Source of the DNA: Epichloe hybrida
Lineage: Eukaryota; Ascomycota; Sordariomycetes; Hypocreales; Clavicipitaceae
Assembly (NCBI GenBank): GCA_019022495.1
Contig: JAFEKR010000023.1
Coordinates: 620,001-684,000 of the forward strand
Length of the DNA stretch: 64,000 bases
Reading direction: 5' to 3'
Shown here: positions 46,740 to 57,301 of the stretch, piece by piece
Position numbering within the stretch: position 1 is the first letter of the stretch
Layout of the letters: every line of letters starts with the position of its first letter
Program-made: the position numbers and the translations under genes
The notes under the pieces: model-generated
What the model saw: the letters and a program-made list of their open reading frames with translations, nothing else
Database searches by the model: none
What the model was told of the DNA's origin: nothing

Positions 46740-47796
46740 GGTCGTGGTTCGTTATGACAGCTCGGTTTGTGTGATTTTCAGCTGAGAAATGTCGTCGCGA
46801 CATCCAAACAGTTTTGGTAGAGTGGCGTTTGCGCTGGGCAGGGCGGTGGGGGAGACGTTTCGAAGAGCGGTCGCGTTTGTGTAAAAGGGTGCAGGTCGGC
46901 GAAGCTGCCTTGGATACTCGCGTAAAGCCTCCCAATGCAAGGCTTGGCGGCGCGGAAGCTGGAACTGGAGGGTGGTGATGGCCTGGCGGCGACAAGAGAG
47001 ATACGCTTGAATTCACGAGGCAGCAAGAGGGTGAGGCGCGCTGCAAGAATTGATTATAAAGGCGGCGACGTCGATATCGCAAGGGCTGGACAACTGTCAA
47101 CGGTTGGCAGTCGGTCTCAGCAGCACGCGGCGCAAACAATAAGCGGCCGGGTATAATCAGGCAGTGAGTGTCGTGACAATAGCCTATGATGGATGCGCCG
47201 GCGCGATTGAATCGGAGGAAGCGACGAAAGCTTCGGTGGAGGCGGAACAGAAGTCGAAGTGGGCGGAAAAGGGAGATTTGAATAGATAAGAAATGGTAAC
47301 CAGAGTGCAGGCCTGTTGAATTTCTTTCTACCTTTGTTGTCAGATAGGGAAAGCAGGCGGCGGCGGTGGTTGGTCGCGACCGAGCTGTGCCGTATGCGGT
47401 CCGTTTGGGTTGGCGTGCAGAAAAGGCAAGGCGAGGGCAGCGCCAAGTTGTTGCTTCAGGTCGATGCAGACGGGAGGCAGGTTAGGGAGGGTACGAAGGC
47501 AGTACGCCGGAGATACTGCGGAATGCGAGCCCGAATAAGGAGCGGTAGGTGGAGGAGGTGCGAGCGAGAATGTACCTTGCAAGTGACTCTTGCAGGCAGG
47601 GCGGGTCGCGGTGGTCGGAGGGGGAAACGGGGGGGGGTCTGCGAGGAAAAGCGCGTGCACGTCAATGAGATTTTGCCGGTCGGAGGCGCGAAGGTATTTA
47701 TGAGAGAGAAAGGCAAACTCGGCCGCGACGTTTGATTTGTGACTAACGGGGCGCGAGAAAAGGCTGGGACCAGAAAAATTTACCTTGGAGAGGGAG

Positions 47797-47833
47797 CACC
47801 AGCCACCAGCCACCAGCCACCAGCCATCAGCCA
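47797..47833. repeat. 7-bp satellite, unit CACCAGC
   Basis: About five head-to-tail units, the last with a T substitution, in the gene-free stretch between the BET and Utp12 genes. Confidence 0.85.
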
Positions 47834-47866
47834 CAGAAGCCACGGATGCGCTTGACTCTTTACGAA

Positions 47867-47934
47867 TACTCCGTACATCCTCTCTTAATTTCTGGCATTG
47901 AATCCGCCTAGCAAATCGACCCATGTACGGAGTA
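47867..47934. repeat. 12-bp perfect inverted repeat containing TACTCCGTA
   Basis: TACTCCGTACAT at 47867-47878 and its exact reverse complement at 47923-47934 are separated by 44 bases. The arms contain the 9-mer that recurs across intergenic DNA of this window. Confidence 0.9.
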
Positions 47935-49157
47935 GTGCTTGCAATTATTTCAAAGAATAAATGGGTCGCTGCACTTGCAAGTCGGGCACCGTCATCCACA
48001 ACAATGTCAACTCTTGAGAGAAATGCTGGAATATCCCTCCCATAATGTGGTCCTTTATTAGGTCAAGTCGCCACTGACTAACAGGCGTCATTTACAAATG
48101 TCTCAAGCGAGGCGCAGCCCTCACCTTTGTACCAAGTTGACAAATCCACGCAAACAGTGCCTTTCACTTACACGGGACGCTTCGTGAAAAAAAAAAAAGA
48201 ACAAGGGCATGTTGGGCCTCTTTAAAAGCCTCTCTGACCCAGTTGCCGCCTTGACGCGGGAATTCTTCAAACGGGGTGATGGGTCCACACACCTGTGGCG
48301 CAGACTGGAAAGGGACCTCTTCCTGTCACTTGAAAGTCACCTGACTCGTCGCAGAGTGTTGTTCTGCAAACGGGTTCCAGCACCTACGGATCACAAACCC
48401 CGTAAATATGTACTCCGTAGGGTATTCCAAGAAAAGAAAAGAACAAGTAGATCCCAATTCAGGAAAGCTAGCCAATGACAAAGGACCATGCGAGTACCTC
48501 GTGTAGGGATGGAGCTAACACAGGCTGCGAACGGAGCATGGTTTAATGCGCTACCCAATCATAGTTCGTCCGCAGAACAAGAGACAAGAGGGGGGCACCA
48601 GGACTTCCCAGCCTCCGGCATTGTTTGCGGCGAGCAACGGCAAGTTGAGATGAAATGTGAATGGGTGATGTGGATCAGCCACGTGATCCGTCATCTGACC
48701 TTTATCCCATCAACTGCCATGGCTTATCATTCATTATCGGGCAATCATTTGCGGAGACCCAGCCGGCTGGTAGTGCAGCTCAAAAAAAAAAAAAAAAGTT
48801 CGCCAGGCAAGGAGACGTTCTGGAATTTTGCAAACCCATTCTGGTGTTGCTTTATCCCGGAATCATCAACCTCATAGTACTTGCTACGGAGATAAAGCAA
48901 GTCTTGACCAACTTTTACTACTTGCCTGTTTTTTCTTTTTTTCAATCCCCCGTTTGTTCCCGGAGAAAAGAATTACTGCCCGATTGGGATCCATATGATT
49001 TCTTGGCACACACTCGACTTTGTTCATTCTTCTTTGAGAGGGCGGATACACACACGCATTCGAGACCGCACTTCCCTCGAAATTACAAATAAGCATTGTA
49101 CTCTTGTAGACAATTCCCGCCTCGGTCCCCTCCTTTCTCAGCAGACCACACGTTTCG

Positions 49158-50417
49158 ATGCCCATGTCGACGAAAAGAAAGGCGCCGGGCAAACTGGCTG
49201 CCCCGGTTGTCAAATCGAGCGCCAAGGTGCCCACCAAGAACACCATCGATGAGACTCGAGCGTCTATTTCTGGGACAGATGCCCTCCAAGGTTCCCAGGT
49301 GGACGTTATTGAGATTTCCTCCAGCGCCTCCAGCGATGACGACGACGATGAGGATATTTCAGACGCAGAAATGGAGGCGGCGGCGGAACAAGTGAACGGC
49401 AGCAGCAGCAAGCAATCAAACCAAGAACCCGCCGCGGCTCGCATCAATGGCAAGCACACCAAAAACGTCGAGGACGAGGCCGAGGAAGAATCAGACAACG
49501 AGGAGACATCGCCGTCGTTCGGGGAACTCCTCCGGGGCAGCGACGCCATCGACGTGCCAGCCTTGCTCCAGCAATCCGCCTCGGGCAACACGGCGACGCA
49601 GCCCGCTCGAACAGCCACGGTGCTCGACTCGCACCAATCCCTCAAGACCGTCTTGACGCAAGCTCTCAAGACGGACGACACCGAGCTCCTGGAATCGTGC
49701 CTGCACACCACCGACCTCCCCACCGTGACAAACACAATTGAGCGGATAGACAGCGTCCTCGCCGGCAACCTGCTCAGCAAGATCGCCGCGCGCCTGCACC
49801 GCCGGCCCGGCCGCGCCGGCACCCTCATGGCCTGGGTGCAATGGATACTCATCCTCCACGGCGGCGCGCTCGCCTCGCAGCCCAAAGTGGTCCACAGCCT
49901 CCACGGCCTGCAAAAGGTCCTTGCCGAACGAGCAAAGGGTCTTGACAGCCTCCTCGCGCTCAAGGGCAAGCTCGACGTCCTCGAGAGACAACTGGAACTC
50001 CGACGCAAGATGCAGCGAAACTCGGGCCTCCTCCGCCGTGGCCAAGGGCCCGACGACAACAAGGACGACGACGTCATCTGGGTAGAAGGGGAAACCGACT
50101 CCATCAGCAGGAAAGATGTCTACGGGTCCGCCAGACCGAGGGCACAAACCAGAAACACCGGGGCAGATGACGGTGAGGACGAAGACGACCTGCACCTGGT
50201 CAACGGCACAGCCGACTCGGAAGACGACGAGGAGGAGGAGGATTCCGACGCCCGAGAAGAGGATGACAGCGACGCAGCAGAGGAGTCATTAGACGAGGAT
50301 GAGGTCGATCACGATGACGTGGACGAGTCCATGGGCGAGAACGAAGAGAGCGACGTGGACGCTGCTCCGCCCTCCAAGATGCAGAAAGTGAGCAGGGCTT
50401 TTTCAGAGAGAAAATGA
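49158..50417 (+). CDS. Utp12-domain small-subunit processome protein (Utp5-like)
   Basis: Intronless, 419 aa. The Utp12 domain occupies about residues 155-270: LKTVLTQALKTDDTELLESCLHTTDLPTVTNTIERID, LLSKIAARLHRRPGRAGTLMAWVQWILILHGGAL and LAERAKGLDSLLALKGKLDVLERQLELRRKM. Acidic low-complexity stretches flank it, especially the C-terminal Asp/Glu tract before a basic end PSKMQKVSRAFSERK. By family it belongs to the t-UTP/UTP-A part of the U3 snoRNP that starts 18S pre-rRNA processing in the nucleolus. The N-terminal WD40 propeller found in yeast Utp5 is missing; short forms like this occur in filamentous fungi, as far as I recall. A second in-frame ATG lies two codons in. Confidence 0.88.
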   Translation: MPMSTKRKAPGKLAAPVVKSSAKVPTKNTIDETRASISGTDALQGSQVDVIEISSSASSDDDDDEDISDAEMEAAAEQVNGSSSKQSNQEPAAARINGKHTKNVEDEAEEESDNEETSPSFGELLRGSDAIDVPALLQQSASGNTATQPARTATVLDSHQSLKTVLTQALKTDDTELLESCLHTTDLPTVTNTIERIDSVLAGNLLSKIAARLHRRPGRAGTLMAWVQWILILHGGALASQPKVVHSLHGLQKVLAERAKGLDSLLALKGKLDVLERQLELRRKMQRNSGLLRRGQGPDDNKDDDVIWVEGETDSISRKDVYGSARPRAQTRNTGADDGEDEDDLHLVNGTADSEDDEEEEDSDAREEDDSDAAEESLDEDEVDHDDVDESMGENEESDVDAAPPSKMQKVSRAFSERK

Positions 50418-51038
50418 GATTATATACAGAAGGGAAAAAAAAAGAAGAAGAAAAAGCTGGTTGCGACGGGACTACAGGTAGGAAAGAAGAGGGGGGGGGG
50501 GGCATGTCATTCATTTCTTGGCTTAACATGGTGTTGGCTTGTAAATGTGCGTTGTGCAATATAATTGTTTCTGTGCTCGCGTGCGGTTCGACCCCGTGAC
50601 GAGAACGTGGTGGCAGTCTATTTATTACGAGTACCTCTATCGAGACCAATTGCTACGAACACGACTACAGCGCAATATCACCGTCACGGTTCACAGGGCA
50701 AGTATCCAGTATGCAACAACATGTGTGTATATATATACATATATATATAAACGCCTGCACAATGCATGCTTAACGCGCTACCCAAGAACCCCTCGACCAA
50801 TCCCAATGCTTTTCAGATGAAACCAAGAACCCGAAATCTCCACACATCTCTCCCTTCTTTTAATGACACAGGAGAAAAGCATCTGACTGATTGAAAGCAT
50901 GTCGTGGACGTGTCAGATGGGCCGCTCCATTACTGCCCTGCGTTGATTCACCGCTCGCCAGTACAGACGATATATGCTCTGTCACTCGTCTACGATAGAA
51001 TACATCTCTCTCCAGAAAGAAGAAGAAGAAGCCCACAG
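50418..51038. other. Convergent intergenic region with a G12 tract
   Basis: A G tract at 50491-50502 lies 74 bases past the Utp12 gene stop. A short alternating TATATACATA run lies near 50730. No coding exon is recognised. Confidence 0.65.
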
Positions 51039-52927
51039 TCAGATGGCCCAGCTGCCGCGTCGTTCTCGCACACCCCACGCAAGAGGATCGAGATTGTCAA
51101 GATTGGGATGCTGCCGTGCCCACTCGAGAATGTAGATCCGGAGGGCTTTCCACCGCGGACATCGGTCCTCCTCCGGCGTCTCTTGCAGGTTCATTTCGAG
51201 CATGTGCCCCTTTGCCATTTGCTTTTCGTCGTTTCTGCAGAGGTCCTCTACCGAGAATCTGCTGATCTTGGCGAGCTCTTCGTCGAAGGAGTGCGCCGTG
51301 GCGGGGTACCCCAGTGAGAGGTAGTTGTAGACCTGGGTGACGAACTCGTCACCGAATTCCGAGGCAATCTTTTCGTCGCGCTCGGCTTGGGCTTTTTCGC
51401 GGCGGAGACGGTCATCGAGCCCGTGGAGCATGTGGAGGCGCTTGGACTTGCTGGTCCGGACACGGTATTCTGATCTCGTGGGACTGCCGAGGTTGTTGTT
51501 TGGACTTTCCGACGAGTTGGAGGAAGACCGCATCGACTCCGGCTCCTCGCTCATGGATCGAGAGTCATAGCCACCGGCGTCTCGGGGGCTTCCCGGCGGG
51601 TACGGCGTGACGAGCATGCCTGCTCCGTGCATGTCAGCTGGTACAATATGGCCATTGTTGGACTCTGTACGGAAGCAGTAGCCCTGCCATAGACCACCTT
51701 GGCCGGTCGCGTCGCGGTTGTGATCCTTGTGAAGTTCGTTGTGAAAGAATGGATGGTCCGTCTCGAGCTTGGTCTGTTTCGGTGACGGACATTGCCGAAA
51801 TGTCAGGTCTTTGCCGAGCATCGGAGGCGACGCGGCTTGCCGCATAAGATGCAGCTTGGGGTCGTCTGGTTTCAGACCAAAAGCACCGAATGGCCGGCCG
51901 AATCCTATATCGGGCCCGCGATCAGCCGCAGGGCGAGGATCTGCAGTGAACTGGACCCGACGTCTCGATGATATGGGGATGGCCGCCCGTGAGCTGCATC
52001 TCCCCCTGGTTGTTGAAGCCTATTCCCGGCCGGAAATGCATGAGGACAGTCTGGTCCTGGCCGTGTAGATGGTGTTAGGGAGTTTCTCGGATCTTGTATC
52101 TCGGGCACGGAATCCCTTCTATCCTCGGAGGAGATCCTATTGGTTGTTGTCCACAGCGGATCGGGAGGCGCAGGCAGATCCATCTTGTCCAGATCCGAAT
52201 CTGTCAGCATGATGGCGTCCTCGTTGGCGTCCAGCGCCATGTCATCGTCCCCCCGGCAATGCGCCAGCTGTTCAGCATGGTTTTGCATGTGCTTCTGCCA
52301 CCAGTTCAACTTCAGATCCGATGACTTCCTGCGGACCCTGGGCTGAGCACCACCATCTTCTTGATGCTGCGGGGTGTCCTCTGCACAATTGTCGCTACCC
52401 GAGCTCTCTCGGAAGTAGAAGTGGGCGACGCCGCCCTCGCGAGCCCGGCTGTTGGGAAAGGCTGCGAGGGCATCCTCTACCATCTGCCTCGAGGCTTCCT
52501 TGGCAGCGATCTCGAAGAGGTATTCCTTGACACCCTCATCTTCCGACTCCCGTCTCGTCGGTGGCATGTGCCGAGCCGGCTCGTCGTCCAAAGACTCCCC
52601 ATTCTTCCTCCTGTGCTTCGACCTGGCGACATAGATGTGGTTCGTGTAAGGTGTGATGTCCGTTTTATCGGTCGGCCTCGTCGCAGGACCCGGGTCTCCC
52701 ACTCGCCTTGTTCTTCGAGACGATTCGATGAGTTGGGGGTTGAATCGACGCTTGTATCGCAGCTGCGGCATCGGCGGTGAGGCAGACCGAGGGGATGGCT
52801 CTGGGGTCGGTTCCGGTATCGGGCCAGCTCGGTGACCGCCTTGCATGCTGCTCCTCCGGTTGGACTGAAAAGTCGTCTCAATGGGAACGGGCGCGAATCG
52901 CCGTTTCGGCGGGTTGGTGCTAGACAT
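51039..52927 (-). CDS. Conserved fungal protein of unknown function, frame disrupted in the middle
   Basis: I recognise the type (a Sordariomycete protein with conserved ends) but no function. N-terminal part, from the ATG at 52927: RRFAPVPIETTFQSNRR, PQLIESSRRTRRVGDPGPATRPTDKTDITPYTNHIY, EYLFEIAAKEASRQM, AFPNSRAREGGVAHFYFRES, LNWWQKHMQNHAEQLA and PPDPLWTT. C-terminal part, from about 51905: GFGRPFGAFGLKPDDPKLHLM, SPPMLGKDLTFRQCPSPKQTKLETDHPF, FGDEFVTQVYNYLSLGYPATAHSFDEELAKISR and WARQHPNLDNLDPLAWGVRERRG. Between roughly 51900 and 52100 the coding signal moves through three frames. The middle one reads QTVLMHFRPGIGFNNQGEMQ and GGHPHIIETSGPV. Two 52-nt introns (about 52043-52094 and 51904-51955) would join everything in frame to 594 aa, but their donors (GTGCCC, GTCCAG) are weak. 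Two one-base insertions would do it as well. Probably soluble and nuclear or cytosolic. Confidence 0.72.
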
Positions 52928-53920
52928 GCTGACAGCAAATCACACACAACGAAAAATGACTTGGTTTTGGTTTATGTCGATGAGCAAATCCAATGGGATC
53001 ACGCAACAAGACACGCCTCGATGTGTGGCGGCAAGTCAGTGTCCCTGGAACCTGCGTGATCACTGCATGCAAACGAAAGAGGGTGGTGGAGGAAAGGGGG
53101 GGCACAAAAGTGGAAGCCAGTGATGAGCAAGGATGGGAATTGCGGGATGGAGATGAGAAGGATGATGACTTGGGGAAGAAGGGACGAATGGGATGATGGG
53201 ATGGATGATGGGATGGCCTCAACAAGAGGCCTCAACAAGAGGCCTCAACAAGAGGCCTCAACAAGAGGAGCGAGGGAGTAAAAGTCGCGTCGGCCAGGAG
53301 AGGCCGGAGTTGAACGAGTGCGCGATGGCCACCTCACGATGGTCCATGGTTGTGTATCGAATATTAGAATATTCTGGCAGACTTGACTTCTCGTCAAAGT
53401 GGGTGGGTCACACCAGAACCCGGCCTCGACTAGGCTATCTTTGTATGAGGGAATTTACATACATAGGTACTTACTCATTATAGCTCCCGTCGCCCTTACA
53501 ACTTCCTTGTAGAACCTGATTCGGAATTGCGCAACCGGCTGCCGCACCGTTCATTTCCATCTCTGCGAACTGGGCAGATCCCATCCGGTCGAAACCGAAT
53601 TCAACCGTGTCGATCTGTAATACAGCCTAATTGACTGACTGCCTGACTGCCGGACTGCCGGACTCGCTTGGAGCCCTCACCAAACCGACGTGCGCATGCT
53701 AGTTGACAATTTGTGACGTCTGTCCACGCTGTCAGCCCCTAATATAATCTTATAAATGTTTAGCGCGGCCAAAGACAATTTCGGTGTTTGGACACTGCTA
53801 CGTAATCCGTACCCACAAGGAAAGGATAGCACAGGAGAGCAAGACCAAGAGTTGGTCGCTTAAACAATCATCATCGTCCTCATCCTCCAAGTTGGTTGAC
53901 TGGAGCCAAGTCATCGCGCC
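52928..53920. other. Divergent intergenic region, 1 kb
   Basis: It contains a 13-bp satellite (53215-53268). No coding exon is recognised. Confidence 0.6.
53215..53268. repeat. 13-bp minisatellite, unit GGCCTCAACAAGA, four copies
   Basis: Four perfect head-to-tail units plus two bases, in the divergent region between the unknown gene and the glycosyltransferase gene. Confidence 0.96.
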
Positions 53921-55417
53921 ATGAAACAATCGGCCACTCGACACCGCAGCCGCGCATCCTTCGCCATCACTCTGGTGTGCATGCTGGCTGCCATCTATGC
54001 ATTGAGACGGTTACACCTGTCCAAGGTACGGGCTGGGAACCCAACCTCATCACCCATACCCGGGGAACGAAAGCACTCCTGGGAGTTGACGTCGTACTAA
54101 CGCCGAGACGTACAGATTGAGCGCGCATCCGAGAATGGAGGACACAATTCCAACTACCAGCCGCCGACCAATCCACCTGGCTTTCAGTCCCGATATGGCA
54201 AACAACGTGTTCACTTGCTCATTCCAGCGAATCAAGCCAACGCTCGAATGTGCCGAACCATGATGAGTGCTCTCGTGAACGACTACCCCCCTCCAACAAT
54301 CATCAACTGGGAGCGGAATGTGGGTGATCACTCCGTGAATGGCTATGACATTGTGACGGGGAAGAATTGGGGCATGCTGAAGTATTTGCGGAATCTGCCG
54401 CCCCAGGCAGACAAAGATTTGGTCATCATGGTGGACGCATACGACAGCATCTTCCAGCTGCCTTTGGAAGTCGCATTGCAGCGGTACGAAGCCGTAAACA
54501 ACCAGGCTCGGGCTCGGCTGGTCCAGCAACACGGGGAAGAACAAGTTCTCAAACTCGGCCTCAACCAGACCGTCATCATGGGCGCCGAGAAGTTCTGCTG
54601 GCCACTGGACCACAAGCACCCGGCGTGCTGGGCAGTGCCCCCGTCGCTCATCCCGGAAAACGCCTATGGGGGGCGAACAGACAAGTCGACGGAGAAGAAC
54701 CGCCCCCGCTGGCTCAACTCGGGCACCGTCATGGGACTCGTGGGGGATCTGCGCGAGTTATACGAGTGGGCTCACGTCCTTTGGATGGCATACGATACCG
54801 ACGGCGGCGACCAGGACTACTTCAGCAACATCTACGGTCGACAGGAGCTCTCGCGGCAGAAGCAACGGGCCAGTAAAGAGTGGATATTCGGGTTCGGCGA
54901 GAACTTCCCAGAAGATGAGCTCATCTGGCCCCATCTCGAGACACGGCATATCGACCGCCACCTCGGCCTCGATCTAGCCAGCACCCTCTTCCAGCCGCTC
55001 AACGCGGCCGTCGACGACATGTCCCCGGTGGCGCACGGAGATGCGGTGGCCGTGGAGGCCAAGGACCGCGAGCACGGAACAGCGAGTGTGTACAACAGCC
55101 CGTTCCCCTTCCCCGACGACCTGCTCAGAGCGCCGATGCCCAACGGATCAAGTGGCGATGGCGCCACCAAAACTACCTGGCGGGACGTGAAGCTCTTCAC
55201 CAACTTCCATGCGCGCTCCATCCCCGCCATCCTGCACTACAACGGCGGCGTTAAGTCTGCGCTGGACAAGGCGTGGCCGTTGCACTGGTGGACTGGGCGC
55301 GGACGCGCAATCTTGCGTAGTAGGATGGGGGATGCCGGGCTTGAGATTGCTACCGATGCGAACAAGACGGTGCAGTGGGCGGACATCTGCGGGAAGTTCG
55401 AGGATCAGTTGATGTAG
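53921..55417 (+). CDS. Type II membrane glycosyltransferase, PLOD-like GT domain
   Basis: Exons 53921-54025 and 54116-55417 give 468 aa; the 90-nt intron has a GTACTAAC branch site. A basic N-terminus then FAITLVCMLAAIYAL (about residues 14-28) forms a signal anchor, so the protein is probably in the Golgi or ER. The catalytic region resembles the glycosyltransferase domain of procollagen lysyl hydroxylase/galactosyltransferase proteins: VHLLIPANQANARMCRTMMSAL, GKNWGMLKYLRNLPPQADKDLVIMVDAYDSIFQLP with the DAYD metal-binding motif, GAEKFCWP, RWLNSGTVMGLVGDLRELYEW, and TDGGDQDYFSNIYGRQE. IPAILHYNGGVKSALDKAWPLHWW supplies a late His. Fungi have no collagen hydroxylysine pathway, so acceptor and donor are unknown. 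The gene is unrelated by sequence to the GT34 enzyme at 10750-11896. Confidence 0.85.
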
Positions 55418-55903
55418 CTCTGCTGGGCTGAGCTGAAATTATTCTCATGATTGGCTTTCATATGTTTAGATGGTTGCAATAGTGATGCCCGGTGTGGACA
55501 TAATATTGGCATTTGCGGGCTTGGGATAGATATGAGAACGCCACGTGCTCATCAATTGCTTCCCCCAGCTACCGTGACATGATTTTCTTTTTCTGGCAGC
55601 TCATCATCAGCAGGCGGGCGTCTCATTCATCGTGCGAATCATTTTGGATTATCACGTTGCCTCACGGTGGTCGTTTGATACATGCAAGCATGGCCATGAT
55701 TGCACACGTGACACTGCCTTCACAGCTACTATCTAGGGTTACAGTTACAGTAATCAATCTCGGCTCCAAAAAAAGTTCGTCTCGTAGGCAGAATAGGGTT
55801 GACAGGGATGCCGAGCCGAACGATCCGTCTAATTTTGAGCGAGGCCAGGGAGGGAGGGAGCCGTGCTTCGAGCCCTTCCAACCTTCCATTCCGAAGTTGT
55901 CTC

Positions 55904-55944
<41 letters not shown>

Positions 55945-57184
55945 AGTCATTTGAGATGAGAGAAAGGCCTGCCTGCCTGTCCCGGATCTTCGGCGTACAC
56001 TCTTTGCGTTATATGGACTGACTTGCGATGACAGTTATTCCCTCAGATAAGGCAGGCGCGCTGGAATCGCAAATGTGTCTCGTCACGCATGTATGTATGT
56101 ACAAAGTACGGGGTACCTGTGCATACATATTTACATTGGGTCGTTGGCCGTTGTCGATTTGTCTTCCGACCACGCAACGGGGCCAGATCGCAGGAACTAG
56201 CTAGCTAGCTAGCAACAAGACAAGCAGGGATGAGAGAGATGAGAGAGATTACCCTGAAGCCAAGAATAGAAACCACCCACCACTGCGCCAGTCAATACAG
56301 ACGACGATGACAGCGGAGTGCTCGGTGTTTGGGTGTCTGGGGGCAGAAATTGATGCGTCCGTGCCTCCTTCCTGCATTGTTGAAAAATGCCCACCATCAT
56401 GGCTGTTCGCTGCGGCAAGTCGATCCCAGCCGCCCAGCGGAGCATCCATATCCGTCCGTCCGTCCACAACTGGGGGCCGTTTTCTGGGCTTGGGCTTGGG
56501 CTTGCCGACGACCGACGCTTGTTGATTCGCCAACTCGAGAACTCGCAGCCATCAAGACAATAAAGGACGAATTAAGATAAAAAAAAAAACCCCCATTCAA
56601 CACAAGTCGAGAGACAAGACAAACCTTGTCTACCATGCATGCCACGCCACACCTTTACATCACCTCCCCCAGTGCTGTCTTGTTCCTCCTTCTGCCGGCT
56701 TGATTAACCGGGAGACTCCGTTAATTTGGCCTCGTGCTGAATTTCTCTTTCCACCCCGAATATTAGATACATAGTAGATGGCGCCTAGCACTGCTCTCCT
56801 CGGGCCGAGTCAGATAAGTTGCTTTCGTTCCCGCCCCTAATCCGTATATTACCTTGTAAAAATACCGCGCCATTGTTGGACCTTTTTTTTTGCTTGTCTT
56901 GGTTTTTTTTTTTATTCTCTGATTTTTCAAAACTGTAGCATCATTCTTGCTTCCTCCTACGCTGCACTGGCTAGTAGGCGAGGAATGGTTGCCGTCTCGA
57001 CCCAGTTCTCGGTTGGTGCAAGCGCTCGTGTCTCGAATGTCTGTCTCGGCCATGACGAGGACGAGCTGAGATAGCACGATAAGTGGAAACCTCAAAGACA
57101 CGACAAAGACACGACGAAGACACAACATCTAAATTTACATCACGTAAGAACCTTCCCTTCCGCAGCAGAGCGCATCTCATCGCC
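55418..57184. other. Intergenic region, 1.8 kb, with a (TG)n microsatellite
   Basis: It contains (TG)n at 55905-55939, an AGCT repeat (about 56196-56212) and A/T tracts near 56580 and 56887-56920. No coding exon with family resemblance was found. The open frame of the next gene extends about 100 bases upstream of its first ATG. Confidence 0.6.
55905..55939. repeat. (TG)n microsatellite
   Basis: About 17 TG units in the intergenic region downstream of the PLOD-like glycosyltransferase gene. Confidence 0.97.
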
Positions 57185-57266
57185 ATGGCTGCCGAAGAAT
57201 CAGCCATTCCCGGCCGGGCGGCCAATCATGACGACACGTCTTTTTTCCAGACTTCACCTCGGGCAG

Positions 57267-57301
<35 letters not shown>

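Larger units (their letters stand above)
46740..49157. other. Divergent intergenic region, 2.4 kb
   Basis: It contains a 7-bp CCACCAG satellite (about 47797-47833), three copies of TACTCCGTA/TACGGAGTA (47867, 47926, 48411) and A-rich runs near 48188 and 48782. No coding exon with family resemblance was found on either strand. Confidence 0.6.

Noticed and set aside
47340..47999. A 219-codon minus-strand open frame in the BET/Utp12 divergent region
   Set aside because: Low-complexity Pro/Ala/Ser sequence over a satellite repeat, with no family resemblance.
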